The translations under genes were made by a program, and so were the position numbers. A model generated the notes under the pieces. The model saw only the letters and a program-made list of their open reading frames with translations, was not told the DNA's origin and ran no database searches. Shown piece after piece: positions 37,185-45,915 of a stretch of 64,000 nucleotides of DNA (position 1 is the stretch's first letter; every line of letters starts with the position of its first letter). Source of the DNA: Thiogranum longum. GTDB lineage: Bacteria; Pseudomonadota; Gammaproteobacteria; DSM-19610. Where the stretch lies: the NCBI RefSeq assembly GCF_004339085.1, contig NZ_SMFX01000001.1, forward strand, positions 1,005,227 through 1,069,226, in the 5' to 3' direction.

Positions 37185-37801
37185 GTCAGTTATTCGAGAT
37201 ACACCCGGACAATCCGCAGCCACGATTGATCCGGCAGGCTGCACAGATTATCAGCGAGGGCGGAGTCGTCGCTGTGCCGACGGATTCCTGTTATGCACTG
37301 GTATGCCACCTTGATGACAAGATGGCGGTGGAGCGTATACAGCGCATCCGGCACCTCGACAAAAAACATAATTTCACCCTGTTGTGCCGAGACCTGTCGG
37401 AGATCGCCAACTACGCGCGCGTCAGTAATTATGCGTACCGTTTTCTCAAGTCACATACCCCGGGCCCCTACACCTTTATCCTGCGTGCTACCGCGGTCGT
37501 GCCGAACCGTTTGCAGCATAAAAAGCGCAAGACGATCGGTATCCGCGTGCCGGCCCACAATGTCGTGACGGATCTGCTGGGCGAGCTTGGACAGCCGGTG
37601 ATGAGCGTGACACTGATTTTACCCGGCAGTGACTTTCCCGAAACCGATGCCGAAGATATCCGCGAAAAACTCGAACACCAGCTTGATCTGGTGATCGATG
37701 GCGGGCATTGTGGCATCGAACCAACAACGGTAGTCGACCTGACCGGCGATGTACCCGAAGTGACCCGCCACGGTAAAGGGCCGGTCGAGGAATTTGCCTG
37801 A
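37181..37801 (+). CDS. yciO: Sua5/YciO/YrdC family protein YciO
   Basis: A 206-residue member of the Sua5-YciO-YrdC family. Motifs are GGVVAVPTDSCYALVCHL, KKHNFTLLCRDLSEIA, GPYTFILRAT and KRKTIGIRVPAH, the positively charged threonylcarbamoyl-AMP pocket. TsaC/Sua5 proteins make threonylcarbamoyl-AMP for tRNA t6A; E. coli YciO has no firmly assigned role but shares the fold. The length and the rnm-yciO order favour YciO over TsaC. Confidence 0.9.
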   Translation: MSQLFEIHPDNPQPRLIRQAAQIISEGGVVAVPTDSCYALVCHLDDKMAVERIQRIRHLDKKHNFTLLCRDLSEIANYARVSNYAYRFLKSHTPGPYTFILRATAVVPNRLQHKKRKTIGIRVPAHNVVTDLLGELGQPVMSVTLILPGSDFPETDAEDIREKLEHQLDLVIDGGHCGIEPTTVVDLTGDVPEVTRHGKGPVEEFA

Positions 37802-37802
37802 A

Positions 37803-38516
37803 ATGTTACAAACCGTTTTTATGCAGGACCTGACGCTGGTACAGCAGGTCAGTGCCTGGTTGTTGCCGGTGTTACTGGCGATTACCGTCCACGAAGTCGC
37901 TCACGGCTGGGTTGCGCGTATGTTCGGCGATCATACGGCCGAAATGATGGGCCGCCTGTCGCTCAACCCGCTGCGCCACGTCGATCCGATCGGTACCATT
38001 GTTGTGCCCGGGCTGATGTTGCTGATGCCTGGCGGTTTTGTGTTCGGCTGGGCCAAACCGGTCCCGGTCGACTGGCGTAATTTGCGGCGCCCCAAGCAGG
38101 ATATGGTGTGGGTTGCCGCTGCCGGGCCGGCCGTCAACCTGGTGATGGGTCTGGGCTGGGCGCTGGTGGCGAGACTGGCGCTGGGCCTGCCGGCAGACAG
38201 CGGCATGGCACTGCCCCTGTTATTGATGGGCGTGGCCGGTATTCTGATCAACACCGTGCTGGCTGTCCTGAACATGCTGCCACTGCCACCGCTGGACGGC
38301 GGGCGCGTGCTGACCGGCCTGCTGCCGACGCGCTATGCCATACCTTTTTCACGTATCGAGCCCTATGGGTTCTGGATACTGATCTTTTTACTGATGACCG
38401 GGTCACTGGGCTGGTTGATGCGGCCGATGATGAACTTCGTACTGGGCCTTATGGTATCGGCTTCCGGTCTGCGTGTATGGGACTTTCAGCGTTTGCTGGA
38501 TGCATTGATGTCGTGA
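37803..38516 (+). CDS. Site-2-type membrane metalloprotease (peptidase M50)
   Basis: A 237-residue integral membrane zinc protease. The metal motif HEVAH is at residues 30-34 in the first helix, and the third ligand is in the NMLPLPPLDGGRVL segment. About six helices are predicted. Prokaryotic members of this short type (rseP-unrelated, no PDZ) are common next to trpS and scpA in gammaproteobacteria, but their substrates are unknown. I use ATG 37803; a TTG at 37794 (overlapping yciO) is possible. Confidence 0.9.
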   Translation: MLQTVFMQDLTLVQQVSAWLLPVLLAITVHEVAHGWVARMFGDHTAEMMGRLSLNPLRHVDPIGTIVVPGLMLLMPGGFVFGWAKPVPVDWRNLRRPKQDMVWVAAAGPAVNLVMGLGWALVARLALGLPADSGMALPLLLMGVAGILINTVLAVLNMLPLPPLDGGRVLTGLLPTRYAIPFSRIEPYGFWILIFLLMTGSLGWLMRPMMNFVLGLMVSASGLRVWDFQRLLDALMS

Positions 38517-38545
38517 ATACAGAAATTTTAAGGAGCTGATCGACC

Positions 38546-39754
38546 TTGGCAAGCGCAACTGATAACCGGGTACTGTCAGGCATGCGACCGACCGGTCGCC
38601 TGCATCTTGGCCACTACCACGGTGTACTGAAAAACTGGGTGAACCTGCAGCATGAATATGACTGTTACTTCTTTGTTGCCGACTGGCACGCACTGACCAC
38701 CCATTACGAAGACCCGCAGATCATCAGCGACAGCGTACTGGATATGGTCATCGACTGGCTGGCTGCCGGCGTCAACCCGGCCAGCGCCAAGTTATTTGTG
38801 CAGTCTGATGTGCCGCAGCACGCCGAATTGCATTTACTGTTATCCATGATTACACCACTGGGCTGGCTGGAGCGGGTGCCAAGCTACAAGGACCAGCAGG
38901 AGAAGTTGCGTGAACGTGATCTCGCGACTTACGGTTTCCTCGGTTACCCCTTGTTGCAAAGCGCGGACATCCTGATCTACCGCGCCGGATCTGTGCCTGT
39001 CGGTGAGGACCAGGTCGCGCACGTCGAGCTGACGCGTGAAGTGGCGCGCCGTTTCAATCACCTCTACGGTCGCGAACCGGACTTTGAGGAAAAGGCCGAC
39101 GCGGCCATCAGGAAGATGGGCAAGAAAAACGCCAAACTGTATCGCGAGCTGCGCAAGCGCTACCAGGAGCAGGGCGATACCGAAGCACTGGACACCGGTC
39201 GCGCACTGCTCGACAGCCAGGGCAACCTGGCGATGGGTGATCGTGAGCGCTTGTTCGGCTACCTTGAAGGGGGCGGGCGAATCATCCTGCCCGAACCGCA
39301 GGCACTGCTGACACCGGCCTCGAAAATGCCCGGCCTGGACGGGCAGAAAATGTCCAAGTCCTACGGCAACACCATCGCCCTGCGCGACGACCCGGACGAA
39401 GTGGAAAAGAAACTGCGTACCATGCCTACCGACCCGGCGCGCGTGCGCCGCGACGACCCCGGCAACCCGGACAAGTGCCCGGTATTCCAGCTGCACCAGG
39501 TGTACTCGGACGACAACCGCCTGCAATGGGTGCGCGAAGGCTGCACCTCGGCGGGTATTGGCTGCCTGGACTGCAAACAGCCGATCATCGACGCCGTACG
39601 CAGTGAGCTGGCGCCAATCCGTGAACGTGCCCGCGAATTTGAGGAAGACCCGCAGCTGGTGCGTAATATTCTGCGTGAAGGTGGAGAGGCTGCGCGTGAT
39701 GTAGCGGAAGAGACAATGGCTGAAGTAAGAGCTGTAATTGGTTTGAATTACTAG
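38546..39754 (+). CDS. trpS: Tryptophanyl-tRNA synthetase with a Cys motif of Fe-S type
   Basis: A 402-residue class I tRNA synthetase. The HIGH signature is GRLHLGHYHG and KMSKS is GQKMSKSYGNT. It is longer than the ~330-residue common form, with an insert near residues 170-230. Near the C-terminus Cys311-x21-Cys333-x6-Cys340-x2-Cys343 closely resembles the [4Fe-4S] motif known from Thermotoga maritima TrpRS, where the cluster sits by the anticodon site. Start TTG 38546 follows AAGGAG. It lies between a membrane protease and scpA. Confidence 0.95.
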   Translation: MASATDNRVLSGMRPTGRLHLGHYHGVLKNWVNLQHEYDCYFFVADWHALTTHYEDPQIISDSVLDMVIDWLAAGVNPASAKLFVQSDVPQHAELHLLLSMITPLGWLERVPSYKDQQEKLRERDLATYGFLGYPLLQSADILIYRAGSVPVGEDQVAHVELTREVARRFNHLYGREPDFEEKADAAIRKMGKKNAKLYRELRKRYQEQGDTEALDTGRALLDSQGNLAMGDRERLFGYLEGGGRIILPEPQALLTPASKMPGLDGQKMSKSYGNTIALRDDPDEVEKKLRTMPTDPARVRRDDPGNPDKCPVFQLHQVYSDDNRLQWVREGCTSAGIGCLDCKQPIIDAVRSELAPIRERAREFEEDPQLVRNILREGGEAARDVAEETMAEVRAVIGLNY

Positions 39755-39796
39755 AGAAATTTCACTTAAACTTTCATACCGGCAATGTAAACCTGA

Positions 39797-39885
39797 CCCG
39801 TCATACCGGCGCAGGCCGGTATCCATGTGGCCCCGTGCCATGGATTCCGGCCTGCGCCGGAATGAGAGGGTTGCCGGAATGACGG
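39797..39885. repeat. Double copy of the short palindromic repeat between trpS and scpA
   Basis: Two hairpins in tandem: CCGTCATACCGGCGCAGGCCGGTA (39798 on) and ATTCCGGCCTGCGCCGGAAT (39844-39863), with a third CCGGAATGACGGG at 39873-39885. They belong to the same family as 10235-10304 and 30173-30200. The stretch separates the trpS stop from the scpA start (204 bp) and is otherwise empty. Confidence 0.85.
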
Positions 39886-39958
39886 GTTTACGATTCAGTC
39901 CGGTTTCCAACAGCCCCACGGGTGTTACAATGCCTCCAACATCATCAGGGCTTATTGA

Positions 39959-40822
39959 ATGACCGACACGCTGGCGCCACAGGACAACACTCCCGAACAA
40001 GCCGAAATGCCGTTTGCCTTTGTGCAGGGCGAAGCGGTCACGACACTGCCCAAAGACCTCTACATCCCGCCGGATGCGCTGGAGGTTTTTCTCGAGGCAT
40101 TCGAAGGCCCGCTGGATCTGTTGTTGTACCTGATCCGCCGGCAGAACCTCGACGTGCTCGATATCCCGATTGCCGAAATCACCCGCCAGTACATGGACTA
40201 CATCGACCTGATGCAGGACCTGCGGCTGGAGCTGGCCGCCGAGTACCTGGTAATGGCCGCCATGCTGGCCGAGATCAAGTCGCGCATGTTGTTGCCGCGC
40301 GTGGTGGAAAGCGAAGAGGAAGACGACCCGCGTGCCGAGCTGGTACGCCGCCTGCAGGAGTACGAACGCTACAAACAGGCTGCCGAAGATGTTGACCACC
40401 TGCCCCGTGTGGGACGCGACGTATTCCCGGTGGAGCTGGTCGGCCCCGAAAAACAGGCTGTGCCGAGGCCGCCGGAAGTCTCATTGCAGGAACTGCTGAT
40501 TGCTGCGCGCGAGGCCATGACGCGCGCCGAGATGTTCACCAGTCACCATATCCAGATGGAGCCGTTGTCAGTTCGCGAGCGCATGTCGGCGGTCCTGGAC
40601 TGCATCGGTGAAAAAGATTTCACCCCCTTCGGCAAACTGTTTACCGTCGAAGAGGGACGCATGGGTGTCGTTGTATCACTGCTGGCAGTACTGGAACTGA
40701 TAAAGGAGTCCCTCATCGAGCTGGTGCAGTCAGAGCCCTTTGCGCCCATTTACATCAAGGCCGCGGGTTCGCACGCAGTGCTGGAAGAAGACGAACTGCC
40801 GGCGGTGTCCGGTGAATCCTGA
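39959..40822 (+). CDS. scpA: Segregation and condensation protein A
   Basis: A 287-residue kleisin subunit of the SMC-ScpAB or related condensin. The N-terminal EAFEGPLDLLLYLIRRQNLDV is the classic ScpA signature, and LAAEYLVMAAMLAEIKSRMLLP follows. The C-terminal winged-helix part (after residue 200) has RMGVVVSLLAVLELIKESL. ScpA bridges the SMC heads with ScpB. The ATG is 4 bp after a TTGA segment with no strong ribosome site, so the start is by homology. scpB follows 19 bp later. Confidence 0.95.
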   Translation: MTDTLAPQDNTPEQAEMPFAFVQGEAVTTLPKDLYIPPDALEVFLEAFEGPLDLLLYLIRRQNLDVLDIPIAEITRQYMDYIDLMQDLRLELAAEYLVMAAMLAEIKSRMLLPRVVESEEEDDPRAELVRRLQEYERYKQAAEDVDHLPRVGRDVFPVELVGPEKQAVPRPPEVSLQELLIAAREAMTRAEMFTSHHIQMEPLSVRERMSAVLDCIGEKDFTPFGKLFTVEEGRMGVVVSLLAVLELIKESLIELVQSEPFAPIYIKAAGSHAVLEEDELPAVSGES

Positions 40823-40841
40823 ACACGGGAACAGGAAAGCT

Positions 40842-41576
40842 ATGAGCGAGAGCGATACACGTATCAAATACATTGTGGAGTCCGTGCTGCTGGCGTCCGG
40901 CAAGCCGCTGACGCTGGACAACATCCTTGCCGTGTTCGGTGACGGTGAAAAACCCGAACGTGACCAGATCCGCGACGCCATCACGGCACTCCAGGAAGAC
41001 TACGCGGAGCGCGGTATCGAGCTGGTGCAGGTCGGCAGTGGTTACCGTATCCAGGTCGGGCAGGACATGGAGCCCTGGGTGTCGCGCCTTACCGAAGAAA
41101 AACCGCAGCGTTACACACGGGCACTGCTGGAAACCCTGGCGCTGGTTGCATACCGGCAACCGATCACGCGCGGCGAAATCGAAGACATCCGTGGCGTCAG
41201 TGTCAGCAGCTCGATCATGAAGACCCTGCAGGACCGTGAGTGGGTGCGTGTGGTCGGTCATCGTGATGTACCGGGCCGCCCGGCCATGTATGGCACTACC
41301 AAAAAATTCCTCGACTACTTCAACCTCAAGGGGCTGGATGACCTGCCCACCCTGATGGAGCTGCGTGATTTTGATTCCATCAACGCCGAACTGGAACTGG
41401 CCATGCCGGGGGAAGCCGCACCGGATCTGACAATCGTCGACAATGAAGATGCCGCTGTGGAGACCGAAGCCGAAGAGACGGCATCGGATGATACAGGTCT
41501 TCAGGCAGACGACGAATCCGCAACCGTTGTGCAGGTGGCTGTCGATACCCAAGACCCGCCCGGCACCATTCACTAG
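40842..41576 (+). CDS. scpB: Segregation and condensation protein B
   Basis: A 244-residue winged-helix protein partnering ScpA. It starts MSESDTRIKYIVESVLLASG, with the typical ALLETLALVAYRQPITRGEIEDIRGVSVS and GHRDVPGRPAMYGTTKKFLDYF. The C-terminal ~55 residues are acidic and probably disordered. ATG 40842 follows AGGAAA and corrects a longer in-frame extension into scpA. Cotranscribed with scpA and rluB. Confidence 0.95.
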   Translation: MSESDTRIKYIVESVLLASGKPLTLDNILAVFGDGEKPERDQIRDAITALQEDYAERGIELVQVGSGYRIQVGQDMEPWVSRLTEEKPQRYTRALLETLALVAYRQPITRGEIEDIRGVSVSSSIMKTLQDREWVRVVGHRDVPGRPAMYGTTKKFLDYFNLKGLDDLPTLMELRDFDSINAELELAMPGEAAPDLTIVDNEDAAVETEAEETASDDTGLQADDESATVVQVAVDTQDPPGTIH

Positions 41577-41588
41577 TTTCCACACCCT

Positions 41589-42413
41589 ATGGAAGAGCGT
41601 TTACAAAAAGTTCTGGCGAAAGCCGGCCTGGGTTCGCGACGCCAGATGGAAGCGTGGATTCGCGAAGGTCGCGTCGAAGTCGATGGCCAGCGCGCCGAGC
41701 TGGGACAGAAGGTGAGCGAAACCCAGCGTATCGTGGTGGACGGACGCCGTGTGCACCTCAAGCCGGCCAACAGCGACGCACCGGAAGTCATCGTCTACCA
41801 CAAACCGCTCGGTGAGGTCAGCAGCCGCGATGACCCGGAAGGGCGCCCGACGGTATTTCACAACCTTCCAAAGCCGCGCCAGGGCCGCTGGATCAGTGTC
41901 GGCCGGCTGGATATCAATACCTCCGGGCTGTTGCTGTTCACCACCGATGGCGAACTGGCGCATCGCCTCATGCACCCCTCGCAGGAAATCGAACGTGAAT
42001 ACGCCGTGCGGCTGCTGGGTGATGTCGACATGCCCATGCTGGAACGGCTGGTCGATGGCGTCGAACTGGAAGAGGGTGTGGCGCGTTTTGCCGCCATTGA
42101 AGAATCCGGCGGCAGTGGCGCCAACCGCTGGTTTCATGTCATTCTCAAGGAAGGGCGCAACCGCGAAGTGCGTCGACTGTGGGAATCACAGGGCGTCAAG
42201 GTCAGCCGGCTGACACGCGTGCGCTACGGTCCGGTGATACTGGAACGCAAGTTGCGCCAGGGGAAGTCGCGGCCACTGCTTGCCGATGAAATGAAAGCAC
42301 TCTACGAAGCCGCCGGGCTGGACACGCCGGTGATCGTGGCACCCGCACCCGAGAAACGAATACAGCGTTCATCCCGCAAGCCGAGACAGCACGCGGCGCG
42401 CAAGCGACACTGA
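41589..42413 (+). CDS. rluB: 23S rRNA pseudouridine synthase B
   Basis: A 274-residue RsuA-family pseudouridine synthase. An N-terminal S4 RNA-binding domain (MEERLQKVLAKAGLGSRRQM) is followed by the catalytic domain with VGRLDINTSGLLLFTTDGELA, where the Asp in RLDINT is the nucleophile. The basic C-terminal tail (RSSRKPRQHAARKRH) suits rRNA binding. RluB modifies U2605 (E. coli numbering) of 23S rRNA. It follows scpB by 12 bp, an order common in gammaproteobacteria. Confidence 0.94.
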   Translation: MEERLQKVLAKAGLGSRRQMEAWIREGRVEVDGQRAELGQKVSETQRIVVDGRRVHLKPANSDAPEVIVYHKPLGEVSSRDDPEGRPTVFHNLPKPRQGRWISVGRLDINTSGLLLFTTDGELAHRLMHPSQEIEREYAVRLLGDVDMPMLERLVDGVELEEGVARFAAIEESGGSGANRWFHVILKEGRNREVRRLWESQGVKVSRLTRVRYGPVILERKLRQGKSRPLLADEMKALYEAAGLDTPVIVAPAPEKRIQRSSRKPRQHAARKRH

Positions 42414-42483
42414 ACGGGTCGCACGTGACAAAACACGGTGCAGCGGTCATGCTATGCGTGTATTGAATTAATGGACGGAAAGC

Positions 42484-43947
42484 ATGCCCCGCAAGACCTT
42501 TGACAGAAAAGCTGTCGCGCTGCAATGGCGCAGAACCAAAATTATCGCCACCCTCGGGCCGGCCTCGGATACACCGGAGATGGTCGCAAAGCTGATCGAC
42601 GCCGGGGTAGACCTGTTTCGCATCAACATGTCACACGGCGATCAGGCGACACACCGCAAGACCGTCAGACATGTGCGCCGCGCCGCAAAAGCCGCCGGGC
42701 GGCACGTCGCTATCCTCATGGACCTGTGTGGCCCGAAAATTCGCGTCGGCAACTTCGAGTCCGGCAGTATCCAGCTTAAAAACGGCAGCACGGTTGTCGT
42801 AACCACGCGCCCCGTGACCGGCAAGCCCGGCCTGATACCGTCCCAGTACAAATCCCTGCACAAGGACGTCAAGCCCGGCGAGCGCATCCTGCTCGACGAT
42901 GGCAACCTGGCGTTACGCGTCGTGGCAGTGAAAGGCAAGGATGTGACCTGCAAGGTCGTGGAAGGCGGCGTACTGTCAAACCACAAGGGCATGAACCTGC
43001 CCAACTCGAAACTTTCCACCTCGGCGCTGACCGCCAAGGACCGAGCCGATGTGCAACTGGCGGTCGAGGCAGACGTAGACTTTGTGGCGCTCAGTTTCGT
43101 CCGCCATGCCCGCGATGTACAGCAGCTGGCGCGCTACCTGAAACGGCTCGATAGCAATATCCCGATTGTCAGCAAGATCGAACACCCGGATGCCGTCGCC
43201 AATATCGACGACATCATGAATGAGTCCTACGGCATTATGATCGCGCGTGGTGATCTCGGGATCGAATTACCGGCAGAGAAAGTGCCGCTGATCCAGCGCG
43301 AACTGATACAGAAGTCGCGCCAGCTCGGAATACCGGTCATCGTGGCGACACAGATGCTGGAATCCATGATGACCCACTCGCGTCCGACCCGCGCCGAGGT
43401 CACCGACGTGGCCGGTGCCGCCATGCTCAGCGCCGATGCCGCCATGCTGTCGGGTGAATCCGCCGCCGGCAAATACCCGCTGCAGGCCGTTCAGACCATG
43501 GACCGTATCCTGCGCGAGGTGGAGCGTCACCAGTGGCAGGAAGGGCACTTCGCCATCGAGTCGATTGCCGACCGTGCTCAAAAATTCCATTTTGTACGTG
43601 AATCCATGGCGCACGCCGCCGTGCAACTTACCCACGACCTGGAAGTGGAAGCCATTATTGTGCCCACGCATACCGGCACCACGGCGCGTATCATGGCGGC
43701 ACACCGGCCACTGCCGCCGGCCGTTGGTGTCTGCTCCGATATCCGGGTATGCCGCCAGATGGCATTACACTGGGGCATCGTGCCGGTTTATGAGCCCAAG
43801 GCGCGCGGCCGCAACTGGAGGACCATCTGCACGCACATCTCAAAGCAGTGCCGGCTGGGTGAGAGCGGGCACGATGTGTTGCTGGTATCCGGCTTCAACG
43901 ATGACCCGGTCAAGAACGAACCGGTATTGAAGCTGATGCATTTATAA
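42484..43947 (+). CDS. pyk: Pyruvate kinase
   Basis: A 487-residue glycolytic enzyme that transfers phosphate from PEP to ADP. Motifs are RRTKIIATLGPASDT, INMSHGDQATH, MDLCGPKIRVG, SKIEHPDAVANIDDI (catalytic Lys), MIARGDLGIELP and VIVATQMLESM. The AAMLSADAAMLSGESAAG segment around residue 325 is a variant of the usual DGxDAVMLSGETAAG. The C-terminal allosteric domain is present. ATG 42484 follows GGACGGAAAGC. A 69-bp gap separates it from rluB. Confidence 0.96.
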   Translation: MPRKTFDRKAVALQWRRTKIIATLGPASDTPEMVAKLIDAGVDLFRINMSHGDQATHRKTVRHVRRAAKAAGRHVAILMDLCGPKIRVGNFESGSIQLKNGSTVVVTTRPVTGKPGLIPSQYKSLHKDVKPGERILLDDGNLALRVVAVKGKDVTCKVVEGGVLSNHKGMNLPNSKLSTSALTAKDRADVQLAVEADVDFVALSFVRHARDVQQLARYLKRLDSNIPIVSKIEHPDAVANIDDIMNESYGIMIARGDLGIELPAEKVPLIQRELIQKSRQLGIPVIVATQMLESMMTHSRPTRAEVTDVAGAAMLSADAAMLSGESAAGKYPLQAVQTMDRILREVERHQWQEGHFAIESIADRAQKFHFVRESMAHAAVQLTHDLEVEAIIVPTHTGTTARIMAAHRPLPPAVGVCSDIRVCRQMALHWGIVPVYEPKARGRNWRTICTHISKQCRLGESGHDVLLVSGFNDDPVKNEPVLKLMHL

Positions 43948-43998
43948 AACGCCTGCGCGGCCGCTAAAAGGCGCAACGGAACAGGGAAATACGTTGCC

Positions 43999-45435
43999 AT
44001 GGGTTCACACCAGTACGACCTGCTGATTATCGGCGCCGGCGTGTCAGGTACCGCGCTGTTGTATGAAACCGCAAAATACACCGATATAAAGCATATCGGC
44101 GTCATTGAAAAATATGCCGCCCCGGCACGCGTTAACTCCCTGTCCAGCAACAACAGCCAGACCCTGCACTGCGGCGACATCGAAACCAACTACACGCTGG
44201 AAAAAGCACTCAAGGTGCAGCGCGCAGCGCGCATGCTGGCCAACTACTGCCTCAGCCAGCCTGACAAGGATCACCTGATCTACGCCTACCCGAAAATGGT
44301 ACTCGGCGTCGGCGAATCTGAATGCCAGTTATTGCGTGAGCGTTTCGAAGTATTCGGGCCCCACTATCCCAACCTGAAACTACTGGAAAAGAAAGCTATC
44401 GCCCGCATCGAACCGGCCGTGGTCACACTTGCCAACGGCCGTATTCGTGAACAGGAGATCGTCGCTCTCGGCTCCACGGATGAATACACCGCCGTCAACT
44501 TCGAAGCGCTGTCGCGCTCCTTCGTACGCCAGGCGCTGGCCGTCGAAGGAAAAGATATCGATATCCACTACAACGAGACGGTTCATCACATCAAGATCGA
44601 GGACGAGCGTTTCCTGGTAGAGACCGGCGGTACCTGCTACCAGACTCGTGCGCTGGTGGTATGCGCCGGAGGCCACAGCCTGAAGCTGGCGCAGGATCTG
44701 GGCTATGGTCTGCACTATTCCTGCCTGCCTGTGGCGGGGAGTTATTACTTCACACCCCAGAACCTGAACGGCAAGGTGTACACCGTCCAGAACGACAAAC
44801 TGCCGTTTGCCGCCATCCACGGCGACCCGGATGTACTGGTGCCGGGCAAGACGCGCTTTGGCCCCACCGCGCTGATCCTGCCGATACTCGAACGCTACAA
44901 CTACCGCACCCTGCCTGATTTCCTGCGCGTATTCCGTTTCGACCGCCGCGTGGCGAAGGTGTTGTGGGACCTGTTCCGGGTTGCCGATATACGCAACTAC
45001 ATGCTCAAGAATATTTTGTTTGAAGTGCCGGTGATTCGTAAATTCCTTTTCCTGCGCGACGTGCGGAAAATCGTTCCGTCTTTACGCTGGCGCGATCTTA
45101 CCTTCGCACGCAAGGTCGGCGGTATCCGTCCCCAGCTGATCGATAAAATAAAAGGTGTACTACTGATGGGCGAGGCCAAGATCAATCCGGGCAACGGAGT
45201 GATATTCAACATGACACCTTCCCCGGGTGGCACTTCGTGCATGGAGAACGCCGAGATCGACATGCGCATAGTCGCCAAACACCTTGGTGCAAGCATAAAC
45301 GAGGATGCGCTGAAAAGTGACCTGCTGGGCGAAGATAAAGAACACGGTGAAGAAGACTTTACCGGCCGCCTTCTCGACGATTCCGGCAGTGAAGAGGGTC
45401 TGTTCAGACGCCTTTCGAGGCGATTCAGAAAGTAG
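43999..45435 (+). CDS. FAD-dependent oxidoreductase, malate:quinone oxidoreductase-like
   Basis: A 478-residue flavoprotein. The N-terminal FAD site is YDLLIIGAGVSGTALLYETA. The next segment NSLSSNNSQTLHCGDIETNYT resembles the substrate region of Mqo proteins (PF06039). The C-terminal part has INPGNGVIFNMTPSPGGTSC near the isoalloxazine. Mqo oxidises malate to oxaloacetate and passes electrons to quinone at the inner membrane. Overall similarity looks moderate, so another 2-hydroxyacid substrate is possible. The C-terminal ~50 residues are charged. It begins 51 bp after pyk. Confidence 0.75.
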   Translation: MGSHQYDLLIIGAGVSGTALLYETAKYTDIKHIGVIEKYAAPARVNSLSSNNSQTLHCGDIETNYTLEKALKVQRAARMLANYCLSQPDKDHLIYAYPKMVLGVGESECQLLRERFEVFGPHYPNLKLLEKKAIARIEPAVVTLANGRIREQEIVALGSTDEYTAVNFEALSRSFVRQALAVEGKDIDIHYNETVHHIKIEDERFLVETGGTCYQTRALVVCAGGHSLKLAQDLGYGLHYSCLPVAGSYYFTPQNLNGKVYTVQNDKLPFAAIHGDPDVLVPGKTRFGPTALILPILERYNYRTLPDFLRVFRFDRRVAKVLWDLFRVADIRNYMLKNILFEVPVIRKFLFLRDVRKIVPSLRWRDLTFARKVGGIRPQLIDKIKGVLLMGEAKINPGNGVIFNMTPSPGGTSCMENAEIDMRIVAKHLGASINEDALKSDLLGEDKEHGEEDFTGRLLDDSGSEEGLFRRLSRRFRK

Positions 45436-45461
45436 GCAACCACAGGAGGCTTCACAGGGAA

Positions 45462-45644
45462 GTGAAAGCAACGTTTAAACCGGTATCAGTACGCACCGGC
45501 TTTAACGAAAGGGATCTCAGGTCACTGGTAAAGCGTGCTGGTGGCTACTGGAACCCGGACAAGAAAGCCTGGACTCTGTCCTGCATGGCGGCACATGATC
45601 CTGGGCTTGAAAAACGTATACTTGACGAATCTTTAGATTTATAG
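45462..45644 (+). CDS. Small conserved protein, 60 residues
   Basis: A GTG-started protein (MKATFKPVSVRTGFNERDLR...) with a strong AGGAGG 12 bases before. The pattern RxGFxExDLRxxVKxAGGxWNPxKKxW is one I have seen in many short conserved proteins from diverse bacteria, often near toxin-antitoxin or accessory loci. Function is unknown. It lies at the core/accessory border, 26 bp after the flavoprotein gene. Confidence 0.65.
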   Translation: MKATFKPVSVRTGFNERDLRSLVKRAGGYWNPDKKAWTLSCMAAHDPGLEKRILDESLDL

Positions 45645-45721
45645 TTTATGTATCTATATATAAGGTAGAGGGTAATCGTGTAATTTGGGGGTCGGATACC
45701 GGGCGCTGGCGAACACACCCA

Positions 45722-45889
45722 ATGGATTCAAAGGTTTCTTTCAAAGTGACTGACAGCTCGGTAACGGTCGTAGATGCATATGGCGATGGATCGTCGAGCA
45801 AGGAAAATATTCTCTGGAACAACTTGGGAAATAAGAAGCTGACCAGGCGCCCCAGTCGGACGCTTTGCGTCGCTGGGCTTAGACGTTAG
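45722..45889 (+). pseudogene. Probable cassette gene remnant (55 codons)
   Basis: An open frame ATG 45722 reading MDSKVSFKVTDSSVTVVDAY and continuing GDGSSSKENILWNN looks protein-like and stays open upstream to about 45626 without a better start. It ends at TAG inside the attC-like site, a hallmark of cassette genes. No ribosome site is convincing. It is either a short gene or the 3' end of a deleted one. Confidence 0.35.
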
Positions 45890-45891
45890 CC
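45838..45891 (+). other. attC-like recombination site 2
   Basis: GCTGAC (45838-45843) can pair with GTTAGC (45885-45890) with one G-T pair, giving outer R-type boxes around GTTAGCC. The inner stem CCCAG-CG-ACGC (45851-45863) pairs with GCGT-CG-CTGGG (45867-45877) and leaves T45856 and G45859 unpaired on one strand only, like the extrahelical bases that direct integron integrase. The upstream frame stops in the right box, and the transporter gene starts 25 bp later. Confidence 0.5.
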
Positions 45892-45915
45892 TCAAATCTA
45901 ACCACAGGAGCGTTA

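Noticed and set aside
38840-40399. Minus-strand open frame (519 codons) crossing trpS, the repeat and scpA
   Set aside because: It spans two real genes on the other strand and reads the repeat as SFRRRPES, the usual false translation of that repeat family.
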